NCBI RefSeq assembly: GCF_022758885.1
Contig: NZ_JALEBH010000001.1
Span: 434,001-498,000, forward strand
Direction: 5' to 3'
DNA from: Sphingobium sp. BYY-5
GTDB lineage: Bacteria; Pseudomonadota; Alphaproteobacteria; Sphingomonadales; Sphingomonadaceae
Length of the DNA stretch: 64,000 nucleotides
Made by a program: the position numbers and the translations under genes. Positions within the stretch are counted from its first letter, which is position 1. Every line of letters starts with the position of its first letter. The notes beneath the pieces were generated by a model, which was not told the DNA's origin, did not search any database, and saw only the letters and a program-made list of their open reading frames with translations. Below, piece by piece: positions 8,963 to 17,533 of this stretch.

Positions 8963-10174
8963 ATGCGCGGAACGATCGCGGGACTATTGCTGGCCACGAT
9001 GGCCGTTTCGCCCGTTGTTGTGGCCGACGCCCCGCCAGGCCTGACCGTGGACCGGGCCGTGCTGCTGATGCGGCACGGCGTGCGCCCCCCGACCAAGGCG
9101 CCCGCCATGCCGGCGGGTGTCGCGGCGCAGGGCTGGCCCGACTGGCCGGTCAATCCCGGCTGGTTGACGCCCCATGGCGCCGATGCGATCGGCCGGATCG
9201 CGGCATGGGATGGCGGCCGCCTGCGCAGCCTGGGCCTGTTGCCCGCCAAAGGATGTCCGGCTGCCGATACGGTCCGGGTGATCGCCGACAGCGACCAGCG
9301 GACCATCGCGACGGCTGATCGCTGGATCGCCGCTGTCGCGCCCGGCTGCCGCGTGCGTAACGAGCACAAGCCACAGGACGCAGAAGACCCGTTGTTCAAC
9401 GCGATCGGTGCGGGGCTGGCGTCCTATGATCCGGCCAGGGTCAATGCCGCCGTGGCGGCGGCCGTCGGGCCGGGTGGCATCGCCGCCCTCGATGCGCGCT
9501 ATCGGCCGCTGCTGACCCGGCTGGACGTTATATTATGCGGTTCGGCGAAAAGCGCGTGCGGCGTGAGCAAGCAGGCCAGCGCCATCTCTCCGGCCGCTCC
9601 CGGCCAGCGGCCAAAATTGTCGGGCGCGCTCGATCGGGCTTCCACCGCGTCCCAGATATTGCTGCTGGAATATGCCGAGGGGAAGGCTGCGTCGCAGGTT
9701 GGCTGGGGCCGCGCCAAACCGGCGGATATCACGGCATTGTCGGCCTTTCACGCGCTTGAATTCGCGCTGATGGCCCGCCCGGTCCCTGTCGCTTCGGCCA
9801 GCCTCGCCGGTCTGGCGCCGCTCATTCGTCAGGGCCTGACCGGACCGGTGCGGGTCACGCTGATTTCGGGCCATGACACCAATGTCGCCAATCTGGGCGG
9901 CCTGCTGGACATCCACTGGCGGGTGCCGGGCCTTGCCGCCGACGATCCCGCGCCCGGCGGCGCCATCGTGATCGAGCGGCTGCGCGATACGCGCGGCGCG
10001 CTCTATGTCCGGGCGCTCTACCGGTCGCAGACGCTGGAGCAGATGCGCAGCGCGGCATCGCTGGCGAAGGACGCGCCCTATGCGGCGGTGCTGCCCATTC
10101 CCGGCTGCGCGGCACTGGGGAAGCAGGGCCTGTGCACTCTTGCCGATTTTGAACGAAAGCTCTCAATCTCCTGA
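8963..10174 (+). CDS. histidine acid phosphatase, phytase/AppA type
   Basis: A 403-residue secreted enzyme starting at the ATG at 8963, with signal peptide MRGTIAGLLLATMAVSPVVVA. The catalytic motif RHGVRPPT (nucleophile His38) and the proton-donor motif SGHDTN define branch-2 histidine phosphatases such as AppA phytase and glucose-1-phosphatase. These release phosphate from phytate or sugar phosphates in the periplasm. Several Cys residues in the C-terminal half probably form disulphides. It lies directly downstream of a TonB receptor and ends at a hairpin terminator, so the pair looks like a self-contained phosphate-ester import and hydrolysis unit. Confidence 0.92.
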   Translation: MRGTIAGLLLATMAVSPVVVADAPPGLTVDRAVLLMRHGVRPPTKAPAMPAGVAAQGWPDWPVNPGWLTPHGADAIGRIAAWDGGRLRSLGLLPAKGCPAADTVRVIADSDQRTIATADRWIAAVAPGCRVRNEHKPQDAEDPLFNAIGAGLASYDPARVNAAVAAAVGPGGIAALDARYRPLLTRLDVILCGSAKSACGVSKQASAISPAAPGQRPKLSGALDRASTASQILLLEYAEGKAASQVGWGRAKPADITALSAFHALEFALMARPVPVASASLAGLAPLIRQGLTGPVRVTLISGHDTNVANLGGLLDIHWRVPGLAADDPAPGGAIVIERLRDTRGALYVRALYRSQTLEQMRSAASLAKDAPYAAVLPIPGCAALGKQGLCTLADFERKLSIS

Positions 10175-10192
10175 TAGGGTAGCGAAGATAGT

Positions 10193-10211
10193 GGCTCCCC
10201 TAGTGGGAGCC
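10193..10211 (+). terminator. hairpin terminator after the phosphatase gene
   Basis: A 7-bp perfect stem (GGCTCCC / GGGAGCC) with a 5-base loop lies 19 bases after the stop codon. It is followed by an AT-richer stretch (ATTTCGAACTATTTT), which fits a weak Rho-independent terminator for the receptor-phosphatase transcript. Confidence 0.6.
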
Positions 10212-10237
10212 ATTTCGAACTATTTTAGGTTCCCAAC

Positions 10238-10267
10238 TGTTGATTTCCACTGAGAAGTGACCCGGGT
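10238..10267 (+). repeat. IS21 left terminal inverted repeat
   Basis: Thirty bases starting TGTTGATTTCCACTGAG, the exact reverse complement of 12699-12728. Confidence 0.92.
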
Positions 10268-10296
10268 TTTCCATCGAGAAGTGACCCGTCTGCGGA

Positions 10297-11103
10297 TTAT
10301 GTTTCGGGTGTCATGGGCGGGTCAACCCGTGGTTTTCTCCTTTCGGTTCTGATCTGCTTGGCAGAGCTGTTTTTGAAGCGGAAGCTATCGTTGCCGGTCT
10401 CCAGGATGTGGCAATGATGGGTAAGCCGATCGAGAAGCGCCGTGGTCATTTTGGCGTCGCCGAACACGGTGGCCCATTCGCTGAAGCTGAGGTTTGTGGT
10501 GATGATGACGCTGGTGCGCTCGTAGAGTTTGCTCAGCAGATGGAAGAGCAGCGCGCCCCCTGAAGCACTGAACGGCAGATATCCAAGCTCATCCAGGATA
10601 ACGAGATCAGAGTGCAGGAGGCGATTGGCGATCTGACCGGCCTTGCCCTGTGCTTTTTCCTGCTCGAGCGCATTGACCAGTTCGACCGTCGAGAAGAAGC
10701 GGACGCGCTTTCGATGATGTTCGATGGCCTGGATGCCCAGCGCCGTTGCCACATGGCTCTTGCCGGTGCCAGGACCGCCGACCAGCACGATATTGTCGGC
10801 GATGTCGATGAAGTCGCAGCGATGCAACTGACGCACCAGAGCTTCATTGACCTCGCTACTGGTAAAGTCGAAGCCGGCCAGATCGCGATAGACAGGGAAG
10901 CGCGCGATCTTAAGCTGATAGGCCACAGATCGAACCTCCCGTTCTGCTGTCTCGGCTTTGAGCAACTGGGAGAGGATCGGAATGGCGGCTTCGAAGGCTG
11001 GAGATCCCTGTTCCATGAGATCGGTGACGGCCTGCGCCATGCCATGCATCTTGAGGCTGCGGAGCATGACGACGATGGCGCCGCTGGCAGGGTCATGACG
11101 CAT
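10297..11103 (-). CDS. istB: IS21 helper ATPase IstB
   Basis: A 268-residue AAA+ ATPase of the DnaC/IstB family. It has Walker [10 protein letters not shown], Walker [14 protein letters not shown] and a sensor-1-like segment ([19 protein letters not shown]). The start ATG ([12 protein letters not shown]) overlaps the istA end by 11 bases, the usual translational coupling. IstB oligomerises on target DNA and licenses insertion by IstA. The length is normal for the family and no lesion is seen. Confidence 0.93.
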   Translation of the reverse strand: MRHDPASGAIVVMLRSLKMHGMAQAVTDLMEQGSPAFEAAIPILSQLLKAETAEREVRSVAYQLKIARFPVYRDLAGFDFTSSEVNEALVRQLHRCDFIDIADNIVLVGGPGTGKSHVATALGIQAIEHHRKRVRFFSTVELVNALEQEKAQGKAGQIANRLLHSDLVILDELGYLPFSASGGALLFHLLSKLYERTSVIITTNLSFSEWATVFGDAKMTTALLDRLTHHCHILETGNDSFRFKNSSAKQIRTERRKPRVDPPMTPET

Positions 11104-12625
11104 GACGCTTCTCCTTGCGCAGATCATCATAGCGTTCGACATTGGCCATCGGCTCGCTGACCAGCTTGAGCGCCTGGGGCGCCGTCACCGGCGGCGTGGA
11201 GATCGGTTTTCCGTCGACCAGCCTGTAGAGCAGATTGAGGATATGGGTCTTGGTCGGAACGCCAGCCTCCAGCGCCATGGTGACCGCCGTCAACACCAGT
11301 TGCTCATTATGATGAAGAACCAGCGCCAGTATTTCGACCATTTCCCTGTCGCCGCCAGGATTGCGCAACAGATGTCGCTGCAGACGCTGGAACGCATCGG
11401 GTAGCTCAAGGAAGGGCGCACCGTTGCGCAGGGCGCCGGGCTTGCGCTGCACGACCGCCAGATAATGGCGCCAGTCATAAACCGTATGACCTGGACCGTC
11501 GTGAGAGCGGTTGATGATGCGCTGATGCGTGCAGATTGGCTGTCCCTCGGCGACGACCTGGAAGCGATCAGGATAGACGCGCAGGCTGACAGTGCGATTG
11601 GCGAAAGAGGCCGGTACGCTGTAGCGATTGCGCTCAAAGTGGATGAGGCAGGTCGGCGATACCCGTTTGCGATATTCCACAAAACCATCGAAGGGCCTGC
11701 CCGCAACCATCAGACACTCAGATTCATCGGCCCAGGCATTGGCAACCGATCCGGGTTCGATCCCGTGAGGGATGTCCTCCCATAACGCCTTGCAGCGCTC
11801 CTCCAGCCACAGGTTCAGCGCATCAAGGCTCTCGGCCTGCGGCGTTGGTTGCCACAGACGGTGCCGCGCATCCTGGACATTCTTCTCGACCTGCCCCTTT
11901 TCCCATCCCGCAGCCGGGTTACAGAACTCAGCTTCGAACAGATAGTGGCTGACCATCGTCAGGAAGCGTGCGTTGACGGTGCGTTTCTTGCCACGCCCGA
12001 CCTTGTCGACGGCAGTGCGCATATTGTCATAGATACCCCGGCGCGGCACGCCGCCCAGCACGCGGAAGGCGTGATTATGGGCGTCGAACAGCATCTCATG
12101 GGTTTGCAGAAGGTAGGCACGCACGATGAATGCCCGGCTGTAACTGAGCTTGAAATGCGCGACCTGCAGCTTGGTCCGAACCCCGGCGATGATTGCCCAG
12201 TCCTCGCTCCAATCAAACTGAAAAGCTTCCCCCGGCGCGAACGATAGGGGCACGAATGTCCCACGCCCGCCAATCTGTTGCTGGCGCCGATAATCTTCGC
12301 GCCAGTCCCGAGCAAAAGCGGCAACCCGGTTGTAGGATCCTTCATAGCCCAGGCTCACCAGATCGGCGTGAAACTGCTTGATCGTGCGCTTCTGCTTGCG
12401 CGATCGGCCCATCTCGCGCCGCAGCCAGGCCGCCAGATGCTCAGCAAATGGGTCCAGTTTGCTTGGTCGATCGGGCACCTTGAACCGCGGATCGATCGTC
12501 TCGGACCGCAAATATTTGCGGATCGTGTTGCGTGATAGTCCGGTGCGCCGCGCTATCTCCCGGATCGGTAGATGATCGCGAAAATGCCAGCGCCGGATAA
12601 CGCTTAATAACGCCATGTCCAACAC
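11093..12625 (-). CDS. istA: IS21 transposase IstA
   Basis: A 510-residue DDE transposase. An N-terminal HTH ([19 protein letters not shown], about residues 20-40) precedes the RNase-H-like core with Asp in FQFDWSEDW, Asp in [10 protein letters not shown] and Glu in [10 protein letters not shown], so the catalytic triad is intact. A GTG at 12625 is the likely start; an ATG four codons in is also possible. With istB it makes an apparently active element. Confidence 0.93.
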   Translation of the reverse strand: MLDMALLSVIRRWHFRDHLPIREIARRTGLSRNTIRKYLRSETIDPRFKVPDRPSKLDPFAEHLAAWLRREMGRSRKQKRTIKQFHADLVSLGYEGSYNRVAAFARDWREDYRRQQQIGGRGTFVPLSFAPGEAFQFDWSEDWAIIAGVRTKLQVAHFKLSYSRAFIVRAYLLQTHEMLFDAHNHAFRVLGGVPRRGIYDNMRTAVDKVGRGKKRTVNARFLTMVSHYLFEAEFCNPAAGWEKGQVEKNVQDARHRLWQPTPQAESLDALNLWLEERCKALWEDIPHGIEPGSVANAWADESECLMVAGRPFDGFVEYRKRVSPTCLIHFERNRYSVPASFANRTVSLRVYPDRFQVVAEGQPICTHQRIINRSHDGPGHTVYDWRHYLAVVQRKPGALRNGAPFLELPDAFQRLQRHLLRNPGGDREMVEILALVLHHNEQLVLTAVTMALEAGVPTKTHILNLLYRLVDGKPISTPPVTAPQALKLVSEPMANVERYDDLRKEKRHAS

Positions 12626-12698
12626 TCCATATACCCTCGCTTGTCAAAGCCAGGGACGAGTTCAACATGGGTCAATTCTCAGTGGAAATTTACGCCCT

Positions 12699-12728
12699 AC
12701 CCGGGTCACTTCTCAGTGGAAATCAACA
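12699..12728 (+). repeat. IS21 right terminal inverted repeat
   Basis: Perfect inverted copy of 10238-10267, ending AATCAACA next to the interrupted IS3 transposase frame. Confidence 0.92.
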
Positions 12729-13040
12729 GACAGGGGCGTGCAATACCTCGCCATGAACTACACCCAGCGCCTGGCGGAGGCCAACCTCGTGCCCTCGGTC
12801 GGCAGCGTCGGCGACAGTTACGACAATGCTTTGGCCGAGACGATCAATGGCCTTTACAAGGCCGAGGTCATCTGGCGCCAGCGGTCCTGGCCAAGCGCAT
12901 CGGCGGTGGAAATGGCGACGCTGAGCTGGGTCGACTGGTACAACAACCATCGCCTTTTCGGCCCGCTCGGCTACATCCCACCCGCCGAGGCCGAAGCTAA
13001 CTACTATGCGGCCATTGAGACCCTCGATATGGCTGCCTGA
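12729..13040 (+). pseudogene. IS3-family OrfB transposase, 3' fragment
   Basis: The frame runs straight out of the IS21 end with DRGVQYLAMNYTQRL, the region after the conserved HHS of IS3 integrase-type transposases. It continues to VGDSYDNALAETINGLYK, the final catalytic Glu motif, and ends MAA-stop. About two thirds of orfB and all of orfA are missing, and no matching piece exists on the far side of the IS21. This is a dead remnant. Confidence 0.9.
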
Positions 13041-13079
13041 GTCAAACTGCACAGCCTCCAGAAAACCCGGGACGCTTCA
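12729..13079 (+). mobile_element. right end of a truncated IS3-family element
   Basis: The orfB fragment is followed by a terminal-repeat-like end (GCCTCCAGAAAACCCGGGACGCTTCA), which read outward starts TGAAGCGTCCCGGGTTTTC, as in IS407-type IS3 elements. The left half is lost at the IS21 junction. Confidence 0.75.
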
Positions 13080-13214
13080 ACCTACAATCGCAAAGTGGCA
13101 AAAATTCCGCTTTGAATCTGTTGGTTTCGAACAGCACTTGGGCAAACGGACAACTGTCGGTCGCGTTCCGAGAACCGTTTGATATGCTTGAGAAAATGTC
13201 GCTTGGAGCTTCAG

Positions 13215-13250
13215 TGTCCGAGCCACCGGCAGGGCCGGGCGGCTCGGACA
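13215..13250 (-). terminator. hairpin downstream of tRNA-Asn
   Basis: A 10-bp perfect stem (TGTCCGAGCC / GGCTCGGACA) begins 9 bases beyond the tRNA 3' end on the minus strand. The position suits a terminator, though no T-run follows. Confidence 0.5.
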
Positions 13251-13258
13251 ATTCTGAA

Positions 13259-13333
13259 TGGCTCCCCGAGTAGGATTCGAACCTACGGCCATTCGATTAA
13301 CAGTCGAATGCTCTACCGCTGAGCTATCGGGGA
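13259..13333 (-). tRNA. tRNA-Asn (anticodon GTT), copy 1
   Basis: On the minus strand the acceptor stem TCCCCGA pairs with TCGGGGA, followed by discriminator G and an encoded CCA. The D arm GCTCAGCGGTAGAGC, anticodon loop CTGTTAA between TTCGA and TCGAA, and T arm GTAGG-TTCGAAT-CCTAC are all intact. The 75-base gene is identical to the copy at 55525-55599, and about 60 bases upstream of the 5' end (the promoter side) are also nearly identical between copies. Confidence 0.97.
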
Positions 13334-13448
13334 GCGGCCCGGCTCTCGCCGGGCAGGCTGCGCCTATAGCAGCGGCTTTTCGGATATGGCAAGGGCCTCG
13401 CGCGTCGCCCGTTCCAAAAAAGATCGGACGGCGCCGGGGCTTTGTTAC

Positions 13449-14141
13449 CTAATCATGCGGTGATCCGACCACGAGTTTTTCCCGCAGTTCGACAGCGCCT
13501 TTGCGGATGCCGGTCATCGGCGCCTTCAGCGCTCCGAAACTGGCGCCGACATTCATGGCGTTGGGAAATTGCTTCGTGATTTCCGAAAGAAGCAGTTCGC
13601 CGTTGGTGCTGTCATAGATTTCCACGGCGTAGATGACCGATCCGGTCATCGTCCCTTCCTTGCCGCGAATGCCCTGAAAAGCATTATAGGAACCGCCGGC
13701 AAGATCGAACCGGGACAATGGCCCCAGCACGGATTTGGTGGGCGTTGCGCCCGTCAATGTGAGATGGATGCGCAGGGTCGCGGGGGCAGGGCGATCGACG
13801 ATCTCGAAATCCCGCCCCAGTTCCTGCGTGAACTGATCCTCCATATAGCTGGCGAGTTGTTCGCGGTCCTCGACCGACAATTTGTGGAACTGGGCGTCGG
13901 CGCCATCATAGATTTCGACCGGGTCGATGATGACCTTGTAATAGCGGCGCCAATTGACGTCGGCCGCGAAGCGATACGGGACATGGGCGGCGTCCTTTTC
14001 ATCGCTTGGACGCAGGACGGTGGACGACGCCAGCCCGCGATAGGCCAGCGGTTGCGGGCTGGCGCATCCCGCCAGTCCGAGGCTGTACAGGAAGATCGCC
14101 CCCATGGTTGCGAGGGATGTCCGGGGGAAGGGGGATGCCAT
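13449..14141 (-). CDS. DUF3313-like lipoprotein
   Basis: A 230-residue protein starting at the ATG at 14141 (MASPFPRTSLATM), with a signal peptide and lipobox GLAGC. The body (PSDEKDAAHVPYRFAADVNWRRYYKVIIDPVEIY...) and the later segment RIHLTLTGATPT match the pattern of the DUF3313 lipoproteins found in many Gram-negative envelopes, whose function is unknown. Upstream in-frame ATGs (to 14318) would put the lipobox about 80 residues in and are rejected. It is divergent from the secreted protein at 14400, with about 260 bases of shared upstream DNA. Confidence 0.8.
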   Translation of the reverse strand: MASPFPRTSLATMGAIFLYSLGLAGCASPQPLAYRGLASSTVLRPSDEKDAAHVPYRFAADVNWRRYYKVIIDPVEIYDGADAQFHKLSVEDREQLASYMEDQFTQELGRDFEIVDRPAPATLRIHLTLTGATPTKSVLGPLSRFDLAGGSYNAFQGIRGKEGTMTGSVIYAVEIYDSTNGELLLSEITKQFPNAMNVGASFGALKAPMTGIRKGAVELREKLVVGSPHD

Positions 14142-14399
14142 ATTTTGCTCCAATGCAGCGGCCAATGCCTGGGCCTTTGGAATCAGGCCCTGATCGCCAG
14201 AGCATCCACTTTGCGATGGAGCGCCAATGCGGCATTGATGGACGTTCGATGGAGAGGGAAAGGTGGCCGCAGGGCGGACACCGATCCTCCCGGATTCCTC
14301 CATCATCGCTCCATGCACTTATGGTTGGCATTGCAGCAGGCCCGGTATTTTGCGGGCTACCCGACCGCCTGGGTCCAGGCATGTTGCAAGGAGAAAATC

Positions 14400-14792
14400 A
14401 TGTTGTTTCGCCCCATCCTGGCTTTCTTGACGCCGGCAGCCCTGCTTTTGCCCATGCCCGCCATGGCGCAGGTCCAGGGGACCTGGCGGGTGACGGGCGT
14501 CATCGACGGGAACGCCTTTGCGGTCGATTGCGCCTTCGAACCGCAGGGAAATCAGTTCAACGGCAAGTGCACGGATGTGTTGACGGGTGACAAGGGCAAG
14601 GCGGGCAAGGTCCACACGCTTACCCAGGGCAACGTCACCGGAAACAATGTCCGCTGGACCTATGTGACGAAGGTCATGTTCATGTCGGTGGACATTAATT
14701 TCGCGGGCACGCTGAGCGGCAACCATATGAGCGGCAGCATCACTGCGAAAGGCCGGAAGGGCAGCTTCGCCGCCGTCAGAAATCCTGCCTGA
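14400..14792 (+). CDS. small secreted hypothetical protein
   Basis: The ATG at 14400 follows an ideal AAGGAG site. The 130-residue product has a clear signal peptide (LLLPMPAMAQ, cleavage about residue 23). The mature part is rich in Gly, Thr and Val in short strands (GTWRVTGVIDGNAF, TLSGNHMSGSITAKGRKGSF), typical of a small beta-barrel lipocalin-like or OB-like domain. Two Cys (in DCAF and KCTD) probably form a disulphide. No family is recognised with certainty. It ends just before a strong hairpin. Confidence 0.8.
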   Translation: MLFRPILAFLTPAALLLPMPAMAQVQGTWRVTGVIDGNAFAVDCAFEPQGNQFNGKCTDVLTGDKGKAGKVHTLTQGNVTGNNVRWTYVTKVMFMSVDINFAGTLSGNHMSGSITAKGRKGSFAAVRNPA

Positions 14793-14810
14793 TCCGTGTC
14801 CTCATCATCT

Positions 14811-14859
14811 TAAAGCCCGTTTGGAAATGTGCCAAAGGCGCATTTCCAAACGGGCTTTA
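14811..14859. terminator. bidirectional hairpin terminator
   Basis: A 19-bp perfect stem (arms 14811-14829 and 14841-14859, TAAAGCCCGTTTGGAAATG and its complement) with an 11-base loop that itself can pair GCC-AAA-GGC. It sits between the + strand secreted protein and the - strand kinase, so it can stop both. Its core TGCCAAAGGCGCATTTC recurs at 17473-17491. Confidence 0.75.
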
Positions 14860-14883
14860 AGCGGCAGGAGCGGCCGGGCCTGT

Positions 14884-15639
14884 TCAGGGGCGCGGTAGCG
14901 AAATCCGAATCTCCAACGACGCTTCTTCTATCCCGCTCCGGCGGGCCGTGACTGTTCCCCCATGCGCATGGATCAGGGCGGCGGCCAGCGCCGGGCCGAC
15001 GCTGCTATGTGCAGCATTCGCGTCTTCATTCCCGACAGAATCGTAAAATGGCGCGAAGAGAAGATGTTCCTGCCCGTGCGCGCATTTCAGATCATTGCCC
15101 CAGACTGTAATGATGAGGTCATTGTCATCGCCGTTCCGGATCGTCAGGGATTGGCCAGGAGCCATACGCGAAAGGGCGAACCGGAAAATGGTGGTGAGCG
15201 CCCGGATCAGGCGCGCAGGATCGCAGTATAGGATGACCGGGCGGAGGTTCGGCGAAATATCGACCTGGGCGGCCCTGGCCTCCGATCGCACCTCTTCGAC
15301 GGCCCGCTCGATGATGTGCCGGAAATCCACGGATCGCCAATCGAGCACCAGTTGGCCGGCTTGCGCCTTGACGAGGATGCCAAGGTCATCGACGATCCGC
15401 AGCAATTGATCGACCTGCTTGAGCAGGCGGTCGCATTCGCCCGTGGACGGATCGATGATGCCGTCCTCCAGGCCGTGTAGCCGCCCCTTGAGGATGGTGA
15501 GGGGCGTTCGCAACTCATGCGCTAGCCCGGCCGCAAAGATATGTCGGCCGCGTGCGATAAGGTCATTCACCGGCGTTTGCGCGCAAGGGACGCCGGGGCG
15601 ATCATTGTCCGTTGTCGGGCGCTCCTGCTTCATGGTCAT
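14884..15639 (-). CDS. degenerate histidine kinase (HisKA intact, ATPase domain eroded)
   Basis: A 251-residue soluble protein; the ATG at 15639 has a GGGAAAGG site. The HisKA motif FAAGLAHELRTPLTIL (His41) is intact. In the HATPase_c region, however, the N-box reads RALTTIFRFAL without the Asn that holds Mg-ATP, and the G1 box reads VWGNDLK instead of DxGxG. Autophosphorylation is therefore unlikely; a phosphatase or phosphotransfer role toward the adjacent regulator is possible. It has no sensor or membrane segment. It lies 43 bases downstream of the response regulator, probably in one operon, and is a paralogue of the kinase at 16559. Confidence 0.82.
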   Translation of the reverse strand: MTMKQERPTTDNDRPGVPCAQTPVNDLIARGRHIFAAGLAHELRTPLTILKGRLHGLEDGIIDPSTGECDRLLKQVDQLLRIVDDLGILVKAQAGQLVLDWRSVDFRHIIERAVEEVRSEARAAQVDISPNLRPVILYCDPARLIRALTTIFRFALSRMAPGQSLTIRNGDDNDLIITVWGNDLKCAHGQEHLLFAPFYDSVGNEDANAAHSSVGPALAAALIHAHGGTVTARRSGIEEASLEIRISLPRP

Positions 15640-15682
15640 TGCCCGCGCCTTTCCCTGCACGCGACGGTCAACCTTTGAGCGA

Positions 15683-16378
15683 TCATGCGTTTTCCAGCCA
15701 TAGCCGATATCCGACGCCGCGAACCGGCTCGATCATGTCGGCGCAGCCCGCCGCCACCAGCTTTTGCCGCAGCTTCGACAAATGGCTGTCGATCACCCGG
15801 TCATAGGCGTCGCTCCCCGGCGCGGCCGCCTCCAGCAATTCCGCGCGCGAAAAGGCCCGGCGGGGGTAGCGTGCCATATGGGCCAGGATTTCGAACTCGG
15901 TCGGGGTCAGATTGAGGCGGCTGTCGGGTTTCTCCTCGCCCCGGCAACTGACGAGCCGGGCCTCCAGGTCGATATCGAGCGGGCCGACGGACAGGCGTTT
16001 GGGTTCCCGCTCTCCGCTGGCGCGGCGCAGCACGGCGCGGATGCGTTCGACCACCTCGGCGGGGTTGAAGGGTTTGACGACATAATCGTCGGCGCCGATG
16101 CGGAAGGAGGAGAGTTTGGAAACATCGTCATCGACCGCGGTCAGCATGATGACAGGCGTGCCGGCCCGCCGCCGGATGGCCGCGAGCACGTCAAGGCCAT
16201 CGCCGCCGGGCAGGCCGATGTCGAGCAGAACCAGGTCGGGGGCGCTCTGGTTATGGACCATGATCGCTTCGGGCACCGAAGTAGCGCGCAATACGTGCAT
16301 TCCGGCCCGCTCGATATAAGCGACCAGAAGGTCCGCAATCTCCCGTTCATCCTCGACGACCAATATTTTCGAAGCCAT
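15683..16378 (-). CDS. OmpR/PhoB-family response regulator
   Basis: A 231-residue regulator with a receiver domain (acidic pocket VVEDE, phospho-acceptor Asp53 in LLDIGLP, Thr in MLTAVDDD, Lys in VVKPFNP). A winged-helix DNA-binding domain follows (LTPTEFEILAHMARYPRRAFSRAELL, RVIDSHLSKLRQKL, RGVGYRL). The gene is divergent from the intact kinase at 16559 and upstream of the degenerate kinase, so both may act on it. The 180-base divergent region presumably holds its operator; no clear direct repeat was found. Confidence 0.93.
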   Translation of the reverse strand: MASKILVVEDEREIADLLVAYIERAGMHVLRATSVPEAIMVHNQSAPDLVLLDIGLPGGDGLDVLAAIRRRAGTPVIMLTAVDDDVSKLSSFRIGADDYVVKPFNPAEVVERIRAVLRRASGEREPKRLSVGPLDIDLEARLVSCRGEEKPDSRLNLTPTEFEILAHMARYPRRAFSRAELLEAAAPGSDAYDRVIDSHLSKLRQKLVAAGCADMIEPVRGVGYRLWLENA

Positions 16379-16558
16379 GTCTTCACCTCAATATCCGTCA
16401 TGGCGTGGTTCCATGGAGAAACGGTGGAGATATTCTGCGCATCTTGCAAAGGGAAAGGGGTGGATGGATCGAGCAGGAATAGCGGCGGAGTGAGGTAGGG
16501 TGATCCGCAAAGCCTGCCGTCTCCCTGTCAGCACTCAGATAATCTCGACGGAAACGGC

Positions 16559-17350
16559 ATGAAGCATCCATCATTTTCGGCTTGCTCCTCTTATCGAACC
16601 AGTAAGGTGCGTTTCCACGCCGCGCTTTCCGGGAATATGGCGTTGCTTCCATCCGAGCCGCCGGCAAGCGCGCCCCGTGACGAGCGGCTCCTGCTGACGG
16701 CAGGGGTGACGCATGAGCTTCGGACGCCGCTGACGATCCTCAAGGGGCGGCTGCACGGCATAGAGGATGGCGTCATCAGTCCGGATGGCGATGAAACCGC
16801 GCAGCTCCTGCGGCAGGTCGAGCATGTGCTGGAGATCGTCAACGATCTGGACATGTTGGCGCAGGTCGAACTGGGCCGTCTGAGGCTCTGTCGAAAGAGG
16901 GTCCGTCTGGCGGATATTGTCGGTTCTGTCGTGTCCGACCTTCGGCCCCTTTTTTTCAAGTATAATATTGATATTATTGAAAAATATGACGAATCTACCG
17001 TCGATATCGATCCGGTGCGGATGACGCAGATCGTGACCAATCTCATCACCAACGCCGCCAAGCATTCGCAGACAGGCGGCCGCATCCTGGTCGATGTCGA
17101 GCGGCGGGGCACCGAACTGTGGCTCAGCGTGCGCGACGAAGGCCCTGGTTTCGCGCAAGCCGATCAGGAGCGTATGTTCGCGCCGTTCTGGCGATCGACC
17201 GCCACCGTCAATCGCCCCGGTTGCCCAGGGACGGGCATGGGCCTTGCCCTGACGGCGCGCCTGGTCGAGGCGCACGGCGCGCGGATCAGTGCCGAGAACA
17301 GGACGGATCGTTCGGGCGCGTGTTTTCAGGTGATCCTGTCGGCGGCGTGA
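16559..17350 (+). CDS. soluble sensor histidine kinase
   Basis: Up to 263 residues from the ATG at 16559; an ATG at 16637 (MALLPSEPP) is an alternative start. It has HisKA VTHELRTPLTILKGRLHG (His52), N-box NLITNAAKHS, G1 DEGPGF and G2 GTGMGLAL, so all catalytic boxes are present. No transmembrane or PAS sensor is visible, which implies a cytoplasmic signal or a partner sensor. The stretch around the phospho-His is nearly identical to that of the degenerate kinase at 14884, showing that the two arose by duplication. The pair plus one response regulator is an unusual three-gene set. Confidence 0.9.
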   Translation: MKHPSFSACSSYRTSKVRFHAALSGNMALLPSEPPASAPRDERLLLTAGVTHELRTPLTILKGRLHGIEDGVISPDGDETAQLLRQVEHVLEIVNDLDMLAQVELGRLRLCRKRVRLADIVGSVVSDLRPLFFKYNIDIIEKYDESTVDIDPVRMTQIVTNLITNAAKHSQTGGRILVDVERRGTELWLSVRDEGPGFAQADQERMFAPFWRSTATVNRPGCPGTGMGLALTARLVEAHGARISAENRTDRSGACFQVILSAA

Positions 17351-17356
17351 GAGCCT

Positions 17357-17497
17357 GTCTCGAAATGCGCGAAAGAGCGCATTTCGGAAGGCCGCACCGG
17401 CCCACACCCCCACCCGACCTCCCAGACATGGTATCCTGACGGGCGGTCGGGTGGGGGTGTGGGCCGGTGCAGATGCGCCAAAGGCGCATTTCGAGAC
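17357..17497. repeat. nested inverted-repeat element
   Basis: Outer 14-bp arms (GTCTCGAAATGCGC at 17357-17370, complement at 17484-17497) enclose a 26-bp perfect stem (17394-17419 with 17445-17470, core ACCGGCCCACACCCCCACC). Small hairpins lie at 17361-17386 and 17473-17489. It lies between convergent genes and can act as a bidirectional terminator. The structure is more elaborate than a terminator needs and resembles a REP/MITE-like mobile palindrome. Confidence 0.8.
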
Positions 17498-17533
17498 AAA
17501 CTCTAAGAGCCAGGCGGCCTTTCATGAATGGCC

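Larger units (their letters stand above)
10238..12728 (-). mobile_element. IS21-family insertion sequence, complete
   Basis: A 2,491-bp element bounded by 30-bp perfect inverted repeats that begin TG and end CA, as is normal for IS21. It carries the overlapping istA-istB pair on the minus strand. Further copies of the terminal motif (GAGAAGTGACCC and its degenerate forms) lie just inside both ends, matching the multiple transposase-binding sites of the family. The flanks (CCAAC on the left, GACAG on the right) show no target duplication. The right flank falls inside an IS3-type transposase gene whose first part is missing on the left side, so DNA was deleted or recombined here. Confidence 0.92.

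Noticed and set aside
7555..9399. A 614-codon open frame on the minus strand opposite the TonB receptor.
   Set aside because: High-GC third-position shadow of a well-supported receptor and phosphatase; composition (Arg/Ala/Gly/Ile runs) is unlike a protein and there is no ribosome site.
13042..13258. Short minus-strand frames between the IS3 remnant and tRNA-Asn copy 1.
   Set aside because: They run through IS end and hairpin sequence and show no protein-like pattern.
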